The notes under the pieces are model-generated. The model did not search any database and was not told where the DNA came from. It saw only the letters and a list, made by a program, of their open reading frames with translations. 7,438 nt of DNA, from positions 4,460 to 11,897 of the forward strand of contig PCAT01000013.1 in NCBI GenBank assembly GCA_002730655.1. The letters are read 5' to 3'. A program made the translations under genes and the position numbers. The stretch is from Balneola sp. (GTDB lineage Bacteria > Bacteroidota > Rhodothermia > Balneolales > Balneolaceae). Within the stretch, counting starts at the first letter, position 1. Each line of letters opens with the position of its first letter. Below are positions 1 to 5,764 of this stretch, piece after piece.

Positions 1-57
1 ACTAATGTGTTTACGAATCTACTAATGGATGAGGAAACTATGAATACACTTGATTAA
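1..57 (+). CDS. C-terminal end of upstream gene, probably batB (partial)
   Basis: Frame 1 is open from the left edge to a TAA at 55-57 and would encode TNVFTNLLMDEETMNTLD; the other two forward frames stop within the first 25 bases or so. The stop lies 19 bases before the first BatC-like gene, as expected inside an operon. In Bacteroidota Bat operons the gene before the TPR protein is usually batB, encoding a VWA-domain membrane protein, so that is the positional guess. The fragment is too short to show any domain, and 18 open codons can occur by chance, so identity rests only on context. Confidence 0.45.
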   Translation, partial: TNVFTNLLMDEETMNTLD

Positions 58-76
58 TTGAATATTTTCAACAAAA

Positions 77-736
77 ATGCATAAAATGACGACATTTACT
101 TGGGCTATACTACTTTTTTTAGGATCAAATGTTATTAATCCAGATGCTCGTAAGGCTAATAAATCTTATGAAAATGGAGACTATGAGAGTGCAAAAACTT
201 GGTTTTATTCTGCCTTAGATCAAGACCCCAATAATGCTGAAATTTTGTTCAACTTAGGTAATACTTTAACTAAGTTGGGTGAAATTGAGGAAGCTATAAA
301 GGTATTCATGCAAGCAAAAAGTTACACGGATGACGACCTCCTAAAAGCTTTGGCAGACTACAATATCGGAACTGTTTTGGCTGAAAATGAGCAATGGAAG
401 CCGGCAATGAAACACTTACGAGCTTCTTTACAAAAACTTCCGTTAGATAGCGAAGGCCAGTTCAATTATGAATATGCTTTGATGAAAGCTTCTGAAGAAG
501 AAGACAATAATGAGAAGAATCAAGATCAAAATGAAAACCAGGAACCTCCACCTAAACCAAGTGTTTATGCTAAAGCGATAAAAGAACAAGCCGATACCCT
601 CGTCAATAAATCACTATATAATTCCGCTTTAAATCTAATGCAAGAGGCTTTAGAAGTAGATGAAACGGTTAGATATTATGATTCGTTTATTAGTCGTATT
701 GGTGCAGTTAACCAGATAGAACAAGCTGAAAACTAA
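77..736 (+). CDS. batC: BatC-like TPR protein (first of two)
   Basis: 219-residue tetratricopeptide protein. A short hydrophobic stretch at about residues 8-20 suggests an export signal or membrane anchor. TPR-like helix pairs follow at about 24-53 (GDYESAKTWFYSALDQDPNN), 54-84 (LGNTLTKLGEIEEAIKVFMQA) and 89-122 (ADYNIGTVLAE...LPLD). Next come the BatC-typical NYEYALMKASEEE segment, an acidic Asn/Gln/Glu-rich and proline linker at about 139-161, and a last TPR-like helix pair at 164-196. TPRs mediate protein-protein contacts, here probably with other Bat proteins at the periplasmic face; that role is inferred from family and operon. The start is ATG 77, with ATG 86 (MTTFTW...) an equally possible alternative. 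There is no Shine-Dalgarno, only an A-rich leader. The gene lies between the presumed batB end and a second BatC-like gene. It lacks the LSKEEAQKIL-type C-terminal helix seen in the next gene, so the symbol is tentative. Confidence 0.72.
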   Translation: MHKMTTFTWAILLFLGSNVINPDARKANKSYENGDYESAKTWFYSALDQDPNNAEILFNLGNTLTKLGEIEEAIKVFMQAKSYTDDDLLKALADYNIGTVLAENEQWKPAMKHLRASLQKLPLDSEGQFNYEYALMKASEEEDNNEKNQDQNENQEPPPKPSVYAKAIKEQADTLVNKSLYNSALNLMQEALEVDETVRYYDSFISRIGAVNQIEQAEN

Positions 737-774
737 GCTAGTTTGTTATTATCCGACCAGACACACTTACATCC

Positions 775-1431
775 ATGATTTCTATGCTCAAACCCTCTTT
801 TTTGCTCATATCCGATTACAATAACACAGGAAGAAGGTTCATCTATGCTGTTTACTCCTTCGTGCTAGTTTTAACGGTTTGCTCCGTGCCTCAATCTCTT
901 TTTGGACAAACTCAAGCTAACATCCCTCCTGCAGAAAGTTACTTTCATCAAGGTGCGCAACAATTCATCTACAACAACTTAAAGGCTGCCATTAGTGCTG
1001 TAGAAAGTGGATTAGAACGTTATCCGTATGACCTGAAACTCCAAAATCTATATGAGCAGTTGAAAGAACAGCAGCAGCAACAGCAGAATCAGGATAGCCA
1101 GAATGAACAAGATAACGGGGATCAAAATGAAGAAAATTCTGAGCAGAATTCAGAACAACAAGAAAACGAAGAAAACTCAGAGCAAAACGAGCAAAACTCA
1201 GAAAGTGAAGAACAAGAGTCGGAAAATGACGATCAGGGTCAAAGCCAAGATGAACAGGCTCCAGACGATTCCGATTCAAGTGAGCGTGCTCAAGCAGAAG
1301 AACTGAAAGATTTAAGCAAAGAAGAGGCCCAAAAAATCCTGCTGGCATTAGCTCAAAAAGAAAAAGAATTATTAAAGGAATTCAAAAAAGCTAAAACCAA
1401 AGGCGGAAAGACACATGAAAAAGATTGGTAA
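775..1431 (+). CDS. BatC-like protein with acidic Gln/Glu/Asn-rich linker (second of two)
   Basis: 218 residues. Two arginines (20-21) precede a hydrophobic segment at about 22-44 ending LFGQTQ, which reads as a signal peptide or anchor with an unusually long N-terminal region. Residues 52-96 form one or two TPR-like helix pairs (AESYFHQGAQQFIYNNLKAA...). Residues 98-170 are almost entirely Q, E, N, D and S, starting with six consecutive glutamines. The C-terminus returns to a charged helix, LSKEEAQKILLALAQKEKEL (180-199), then a basic tail. That helix matches my recollection of the conserved end of BatC-type TPR proteins; this is recognition, not an alignment. The gene starts 38 bases after the previous one and its last 17 bases overlap batD, so the two are likely translationally coupled. 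ATG 784 is an alternative start. Probable role: periplasmic or membrane partner in the Bat complex. Function of the disordered tract is unknown. Confidence 0.7.
   Translation: MISMLKPSFLLISDYNNTGRRFIYAVYSFVLVLTVCSVPQSLFGQTQANIPPAESYFHQGAQQFIYNNLKAAISAVESGLERYPYDLKLQNLYEQLKEQQQQQQNQDSQNEQDNGDQNEENSEQNSEQQENEENSEQNEQNSESEEQESENDDQGQSQDEQAPDDSDSSERAQAEELKDLSKEEAQKILLALAQKEKELLKEFKKAKTKGGKTHEKDW
1066..1284 (+). repeat. Low-complexity tract coding a Q/E/N/D/S-rich segment
   Basis: This in-gene stretch encodes residues 98-170 of the second BatC-like protein. It opens with six Gln codons at 1069-1086 (five CAG and one CAA) and continues with degenerate units of the form NSEQ/NEENSEQ (around residues 118-150). 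No aliphatic or aromatic residue occurs for about 70 positions, so the segment should be disordered and strongly acidic. Repeats of this kind tend to vary in length between strains by in-frame gain or loss. Confidence 0.8.
1400..1417 (+). promoter_or_regulatory. Ribosome binding site and start of batD inside the preceding gene
   Basis: AGGCGG at 1401-1406 differs at one base from the AGGAGG consensus and sits 8 bases before ATG 1415, within the last codons of the upstream gene. It is the clearest Shine-Dalgarno-like sequence before any start in this window and supports ATG 1415 as the batD start. Confidence 0.45.
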
Positions 1432-3211
1432 ATCTCTACCGTATCTACTTCTCTTTTTTCTCGCGAGTATATCCAGCTTTACTTGGGCACAAAATACCCC
1501 TATTCAGGTACAGGCCAAACTGTCTGAAACCAATATATTCAATGGTGAATCGGTACTCCTAGAGTTCATTATCTCCGGTAGAAGTTTAAACAGCATTGAT
1601 CGCCCAACTGTACTTGATGTACCTGGCCTCCGGTGGATAAGCGGTTCAAATAGACAAGGGCAGAGTATTCAGTATGTAAATGGTCGCCCTAGTGTAACCT
1701 ACACCTATGGGTATCAATTTGTTGCAACTCAGGTTGGCAACTATACCCTTCCTTCCTTTAATATTACCGTTAACGGTGAAATTTACCGTACGGAACCTAT
1801 TTCCTTTCGGGTATTAGATCCAGCGAATTCACAACAAAATAATGGGGCTAATCCAGATATATTTGTCAGGTTAGAGCCCAACAAAACCACGGCCTTCTTG
1901 GGTGAACAAATTGTTGTAGATGTCGTATTGTATTTCAAAAATACCATTGAGGTTCGGTCATACCAAGCAAGTCCAGGCTGGAAAGCAGAAGGCTTTTGGA
2001 AAGAAGAACTTGAAAATACCCAGCAGACTCGTGCTACATCTACCTTAGTTGAAGGAGAGCGGTATCAACGAGCTAGACTTTTGCAGTACGCCCTCTTCCC
2101 AAGTAAACGAGGCAAGCTAGTCCTAAGCCCATTTGAGATTACTGTCTTAATTCAAAAACGCAACAGCCGTCAAGATATTTTTAGTTTCGGCTTAGGTCAG
2201 GAGCGGAAAAATATTCAAACACCCCCAACCGAAATAACCGTTAACCCGCTCCCCGCCTATCAGAGCACAGAAAACAACCTCTTCCTTTCAGCCGTTGGAA
2301 CATTCCAAATAGAGCGCAGTATCAAACCGGCTGAAGCCCTAGTTGGAGAAAGTATTGAAATTACCACTCTCATATCGGGAACTGGGAATCTCCCTCTAAT
2401 TCAATCTCCTGACTATGTCTATCCAGCTGAATTTGAACAGTACAATCCACAAGAAAGTAGTTCCATCCAACGAGCCGGTTCAACCATTTCCGGAACAAAA
2501 ACCTTTACTGATATAGTAATTGCGCGTAATGAGGGAAGCTACACAATTCCGCCTACCCAGCTTGTATACTTTGATCCAATCGCCAAAGAGTATAAAGCAA
2601 TTGGTCTTCCAGTTCAGAGCCTCAATGTTGTTCGAGATGCTAACGCTGTACGTTCAACCACTGAAATGCTACAATTCGAGATTAAACCTATGGCTGGATT
2701 AGTGGCCTGGAAGCATCACTCAAGGAATGGGATAGCTGAACAACCCCTTTTACTACTTTTTTTATTTCTTCCTTTGGCTGGCCTAGTCACAGGATTCTTT
2801 GTTAAAAAATACCATGATCGTCTACAAAATGATCATAATTTTGCACGAAAAAGAGGTGCGCTAAAGACAGCAAAAAGTACTTTGGATGAGCTTTACACTA
2901 AGGCTGAGAAACAAAACACAAACGACAAGAATACTATAAAAGAATGCTATCACGAGCTCTATCACATCCTTGGCGCATACATAACCAGTCGTTGTGGAAT
3001 GCATGCTGCTGGCTGGTCAACCCAGGAATTGCTAGAAGGACTAGAAAAACAGTTTAAAGCTATGTCACCTGCAGCATTCGAGCGTTGCAAAAATATCTTA
3101 ACAAAATGTGATACTATATCCTACGCACCCATTAGTTCTACCTCGGATGTACTAATGGATATTCATCTTGCTAAAGAAACTATTCTAGAACTTGAACGGG
3201 TGCTGAAATAA
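1415..3211 (+). CDS. batD: BatD family protein (aerotolerance/oxygen tolerance operon)
   Basis: 598 residues, a normal BatD length. A clear signal peptide (basic KKIGK, hydrophobic LLLFFLASIS, cleavage likely after TWA at residue 25) puts the N-terminal part in the periplasm. That part reads as three beta-rich Ig-like domains, roughly 29-134, 148-277 and 295-405. It includes family-typical phrases: a VLLEFIISG strand, PSFNITVNGEIYRTEPI, FLGEQIVVDVVLYF, and SGTGNLPLIQSPD near 321-333. A single membrane helix spans about 443-463 (LLLLFLFLPLAGLVTGFFV), followed by a cytosolic helical domain to the end. BatD is not an enzyme; it is thought to be the large periplasmic component working with the VWA proteins BatA/BatB and MoxR. 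Translation starts within the preceding gene (17-base overlap, frame +1), and the TAA stop overlaps the batE ATG by one base, so coupling at both ends is likely. Confidence 0.92.
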   Translation: MKKIGKSLPYLLLFFLASISSFTWAQNTPIQVQAKLSETNIFNGESVLLEFIISGRSLNSIDRPTVLDVPGLRWISGSNRQGQSIQYVNGRPSVTYTYGYQFVATQVGNYTLPSFNITVNGEIYRTEPISFRVLDPANSQQNNGANPDIFVRLEPNKTTAFLGEQIVVDVVLYFKNTIEVRSYQASPGWKAEGFWKEELENTQQTRATSTLVEGERYQRARLLQYALFPSKRGKLVLSPFEITVLIQKRNSRQDIFSFGLGQERKNIQTPPTEITVNPLPAYQSTENNLFLSAVGTFQIERSIKPAEALVGESIEITTLISGTGNLPLIQSPDYVYPAEFEQYNPQESSSIQRAGSTISGTKTFTDIVIARNEGSYTIPPTQLVYFDPIAKEYKAIGLPVQSLNVVRDANAVRSTTEMLQFEIKPMAGLVAWKHHSRNGIAEQPLLLLFLFLPLAGLVTGFFVKKYHDRLQNDHNFARKRGALKTAKSTLDELYTKAEKQNTNDKNTIKECYHELYHILGAYITSRCGMHAAGWSTQELLEGLEKQFKAMSPAAFERCKNILTKCDTISYAPISSTSDVLMDIHLAKETILELERVLK

Positions 3212-4206
3212 TGCTACACAACAAATCAATGCTGAAAAGCAAAGCAACACTTACTTTTCTCAAGGGTATCTTGAAGCCTAATAAATCTTGGTACCTGGCA
3301 TTACTACTGATTTTCTATGTGTTTTCTTCATCATCCGAAGCTAAGACGAAGTCACATGCAACATCAACGTCGCTAGAGACAACCACAATATTACAGAAAA
3401 CATCATCACCATTTGAAAAAACAGCCACTCAAGAATTAACACAAAATTTAAAAGACTCCATACTCTCAGCATTCCAGGCGCAATCTAGCTTTGAGGAGGC
3501 TACCTTTGATTTAGAACAGGCTAAATACAAAATCGCTCTTCAGAAATTTAAGCTTATCGAACAAAGCGGATTTTATTCAGGAGAATTATTTTTAAATATG
3601 GCTATTACTGCGGTTGAATTAGATTCCTTAGGCCTGGCAAAATTTTACCTCCAAAAAGCTGTAGAAGAACCCACCACAGAGACCGCAGCCGTTGAAGCAT
3701 TGCTGTATCTAGAAAGTCAATTCAGCCGGCAAGCTGCTACTTTACCGCCACTACCATGGGATACAGCTTTAGATTATATCGAACATAATTGGGGAAGTCT
3801 ATGGTTGTTCTGGGTGGCATTTTTTTTCTTAAGCCTGTCGGTAATTTTACAGTTGTTCAACTGGTTTGGAAACGCATCTAACCGTAGCAAGAAATCATCT
3901 GCGAAGCGGCATACACCTATGATTATAAAAGGCTCTTGGACTTCCTTATTCTTTTTTGTTACCAGTTTAAGTTTGGCCATTGGTATAGATTACCGCACTG
4001 AAAAGTATAGCCAAGCCGTTATTATTGCACAGGAAGTGAATGTGAGGAATTCCCCTTCAAAATCAGGTGAATTACTGGTCATTGGTTATGAAGGATATGA
4101 CTGCCGGGTAGACTTTTCCGTGGACTCTATTAAAGGTTGGCGCTTTATTCAACTCAGTAACGGCCAAACGGGATGGGTACTAGACCAAACTCTACGAATT
4201 CATTAG
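3211..4206 (+). CDS. batE: BatE: TPR, two membrane helices and SH3-like domain
   Basis: 331 residues. A hydrophobic segment at about 27-41 (YLALLLIFYVF) ending SSSEA resembles a signal peptide after a 25-residue basic leader. A Ser/Thr-rich linker (about 45-75) and a TPR-like helical region (about 93-155) follow. Two membrane helices lie at about 195-215 and 241-259. The loop between them (NRSKKSSAKRH) is strongly basic, so by the positive-inside rule it is cytosolic. That places the TPR part and the C-terminal SH3-like domain (about 266-331, VNVRNSPSKSGELL...GWRFIQL...GQTGWV) in the periplasm. Architecture and position directly after batD are those of BatE. Bacterial SH3 domains often bind proteins or cell-wall peptides; the ligand here is unknown. 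The start is ATG 3211 because of the TAATG overlap with batD; ATG 3229 is an in-frame alternative. It is the last Bat gene, followed by a 116-base gap. Confidence 0.88.
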   Translation: MLHNKSMLKSKATLTFLKGILKPNKSWYLALLLIFYVFSSSSEAKTKSHATSTSLETTTILQKTSSPFEKTATQELTQNLKDSILSAFQAQSSFEEATFDLEQAKYKIALQKFKLIEQSGFYSGELFLNMAITAVELDSLGLAKFYLQKAVEEPTTETAAVEALLYLESQFSRQAATLPPLPWDTALDYIEHNWGSLWLFWVAFFFLSLSVILQLFNWFGNASNRSKKSSAKRHTPMIIKGSWTSLFFFVTSLSLAIGIDYRTEKYSQAVIIAQEVNVRNSPSKSGELLVIGYEGYDCRVDFSVDSIKGWRFIQLSNGQTGWVLDQTLRIH

Positions 4207-4257
4207 CTTTACAGACTTTAATTAGAGAATAATGTCACATTAAACTACCTTTACAGA
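4207..4257. repeat. 9-base direct repeats flanking a 13-base palindrome
   Basis: CTTTACAGA occurs at 4207-4215 and again at 4249-4257, 42 bases apart. Between them, TAATGTCACATTA at 4230-4242 is a perfect inverted repeat with six-base arms around one central C. A wider pair, TTTAAT (4217-4222) and ATTAAA (4239-4244), overlaps it. A short odd-centred palindrome in the gap after an operon and before a new gene is compatible with a regulator binding site, but no regulator can be named and such palindromes also arise by chance in AT-rich DNA. Confidence 0.3.
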
Positions 4258-4263
4258 GTGGCA

Positions 4264-4293
4264 TTGAAAGATATATTGGGTAGAACATATACA
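4264..4293 (+). promoter_or_regulatory. Weak candidate promoter before the M20 dipeptidase
   Basis: TTGAAA at 4264-4269 resembles a -35 element (5 of 6 to TTGACA) and TATACA at 4288-4293 resembles a -10 (4 of 6) with an 18-base spacer. A nearby CATAAT at 4297-4302 matches the -10 better but has no well-spaced -35. Bacteroidota often use different promoter consensus elements (TAnnTTTG), and no convincing copy of that is seen. The gap size and the change of function after batE are the main reasons to expect a promoter here. Confidence 0.2.
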
Positions 4294-4322
4294 ATTCATA
4301 ATCCCTATTAATTCAACAAAAA

Positions 4323-5696
4323 ATGACGACTAACGAATTTATTGAACAGCGTAAAGAGCACTTCTTAGATGAACTATTCACCTTTCTAAGGATACCGAGT
4401 GTAAGTACCGATTCGTCCCAAAAAATGGCGATAGAACAGGCAGCAGATTTTTTGCTAAACCAGCTTAATTCGTTAAAGCTTTCACGAGTAGAACGCTATG
4501 AAACCCAAGGGCACCCCATCGTATATGGGGAACATTGTCCTTTTGATGACCGGCCCACAGTTTTAATCTATGGCCACTATGACGTTCAGCCTTCCGATCC
4601 AGAATACTTATGGGATACTCCACCCTTTGAGCCCACCATTAAAGAAGGTAAGATTTATGCCAGAGGCGCTAGTGATGACAAAGGACAATCTTTTACTCAT
4701 GTAAAAGCCCTTCAATCTTTAATCGAAACAGACGGTGGTATTCCGGTGAATATCAAGATTCTGTTAGAAGGAGAAGAGGAAATTGGATCACCCAATTTGG
4801 TCCCCTTTATTGAATCACATAAGGACATGCTACAGTGTGATATGGTCCTTATTTCTGATACCTCCATGTTTGGACTCGATCAACCATCCATTACTTTTGG
4901 ACTTCGAGGGTTAGCTTATATGGAAGTTGAAGTAGTTGGCCCAAATAGAGATTTACATTCTGGGGTCTATGGAGGTGCAGTGGAAAATCCTTTGAATGTA
5001 CTTTGTGAAATTATTGCTCAGTTGAAAGACAAAGATGGCGTTGTTCAAATTCCCAGATTTTATGACAAAGTAGAAGCCTTAACACCAGAAGACCGAGAGG
5101 CAATGGCTGATTTACCTTTTGACGAAATAGCTTATAAATCTTCCTTAGACGTGGATGCTGTTCACGGTGAAAAAGGGTATAGTACGCTTGAACGGGCTTC
5201 TGCCAGACCTACACTCGATGTCAATGGCATATGGGGTGGTTATCAAGGAGAAGGGGCTAAAACAGTACTCCCCTCAAAAGCTAATGCCAAAATTAGTATG
5301 CGCCTGGTACCCAACCAAGATCCTCATGAAATTGCCTGTTTATTTGAACAACAAGTATTGTCCTTAGCTCCTAAAACAGTAAAAGTAAAGGTAACAGAGC
5401 ATCATGGTGGATATCCTTCACGCATTGACTTGAATTTTTACGGTTTAAAGGCAGCGGCCACAGCGTTTGAGGAGGTCTACGAGACCCCTGTTCTTTTTTC
5501 CATGGAAGGTGGATCTATTCCCATTGTTGCCGATTTTAAACGGGTGTTAGGAGTTGAGTCCATACTTATGGGATTTGGCGTGACTAGCGATGCTATTCAT
5601 TCGCCCAATGAATCTTTCCACGTAAAAGATTTTTACAGGGGGATCAAAACCTCTGCTCGGTTTTTCCAATTGTTAGCAGAAGATACTAACTCTTAA
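4323..5696 (+). CDS. M20-family metallodipeptidase (carnosinase/CPG2-like)
   Basis: 457 residues, the usual length for M20 dipeptidases of the carnosinase type, with no signal peptide, so cytoplasmic. It should hydrolyse dipeptides or similar short peptides with two zinc or manganese ions. All expected active-site residues are present: H85 and D87 in YGHYDVQP, bridging D118 in RGASDDKG, general base E152 and ligand E153 in EGEEEIGS, D179 in ISDTSMFG and H426 in AIHSPNE. RDLHSGVYGGAVENP (209-223) carries the His that reaches into the partner subunit's active site in relatives and marks the start of the dimerisation domain (about 205-320). EGGSIPI (395-401) is another family signature. The start is ATG 4323 after an A-rich leader with no Shine-Dalgarno. 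It follows a 116-base gap after batE and precedes the amidohydrolase by 68 bases. The exact substrate cannot be read from sequence. Confidence 0.93.
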   Translation: MTTNEFIEQRKEHFLDELFTFLRIPSVSTDSSQKMAIEQAADFLLNQLNSLKLSRVERYETQGHPIVYGEHCPFDDRPTVLIYGHYDVQPSDPEYLWDTPPFEPTIKEGKIYARGASDDKGQSFTHVKALQSLIETDGGIPVNIKILLEGEEEIGSPNLVPFIESHKDMLQCDMVLISDTSMFGLDQPSITFGLRGLAYMEVEVVGPNRDLHSGVYGGAVENPLNVLCEIIAQLKDKDGVVQIPRFYDKVEALTPEDREAMADLPFDEIAYKSSLDVDAVHGEKGYSTLERASARPTLDVNGIWGGYQGEGAKTVLPSKANAKISMRLVPNQDPHEIACLFEQQVLSLAPKTVKVKVTEHHGGYPSRIDLNFYGLKAAATAFEEVYETPVLFSMEGGSIPIVADFKRVLGVESILMGFGVTSDAIHSPNESFHVKDFYRGIKTSARFFQLLAEDTNS

Positions 5697-5725
5697 TTTT
5701 GTTTAGAAAACAAACCAGTGTTTTT
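5697..5725 (+). terminator. AT-rich hairpin(s) with T-run after the dipeptidase gene
   Basis: Immediately after the stop, TTTGTTT (5698-5704) and AAACAAA (5708-5714) can pair across a three-base loop. Alternatively AAAACA (5707-5712) and TGTTTT (5719-5724) can pair across a six-base loop, ending in a T-run. The two hairpins share bases and exclude each other. Stems have only one G-C pair, so any terminator would be weak; it might partly separate the dipeptidase from the amidohydrolase gene. Confidence 0.25.
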
Positions 5726-5764
5726 AATTACATCAACCAGTTACATTAACTAGAAAAAGCTGTC

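Noticed and set aside
826..870. Twin-arginine (Tat) signal in the second BatC-like protein (GRRFIYAV)
   Set aside because: The residues after the RR pair do not fit the S/T-RR-x-F-L-K pattern; an ordinary Sec signal or anchor with a long N-terminal region explains it.
1103..1306. Plus-strand 67-codon frame rich in Lys, Thr and Gln within the same tract
   Set aside because: It is a shifted reading of the low-complexity repeat (AAAAC/AGAAA units read as Lys and Thr), with no start signal and no recognisable fold.
992..1348. Minus-strand open frame of 118 codons opposite the second BatC-like gene
   Set aside because: It is the reverse reading of the Q/E/N/S-rich tract, whose codons rarely give stops on the other strand; the product is a repetitive L/H/F/V mix with no domain, and the + strand gene has clear signal peptide and family features.
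1383..1431. Possible programmed frameshift joining the second BatC-like gene to batD at the A-run near 1384-1389
   Set aside because: Joining would need a +1 shift, whereas the A-run followed by G favours -1, and batD has its own signal peptide, ATG and Shine-Dalgarno-like element, so separate translation is simpler.
2520..2702. 60-codon plus-strand frame inside batD
   Set aside because: It overlaps conserved BatD sequence in another frame and has no features of its own.
3774..3980. 68-codon minus-strand frame opposite batE
   Set aside because: It lies opposite the membrane helices and basic loop of batE, a common source of chance open frames, and shows no start signal or domain.
5155..5367. 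70-codon plus-strand frame inside the dipeptidase gene
   Set aside because: It is an out-of-frame reading of a region encoding conserved M20 sequence.
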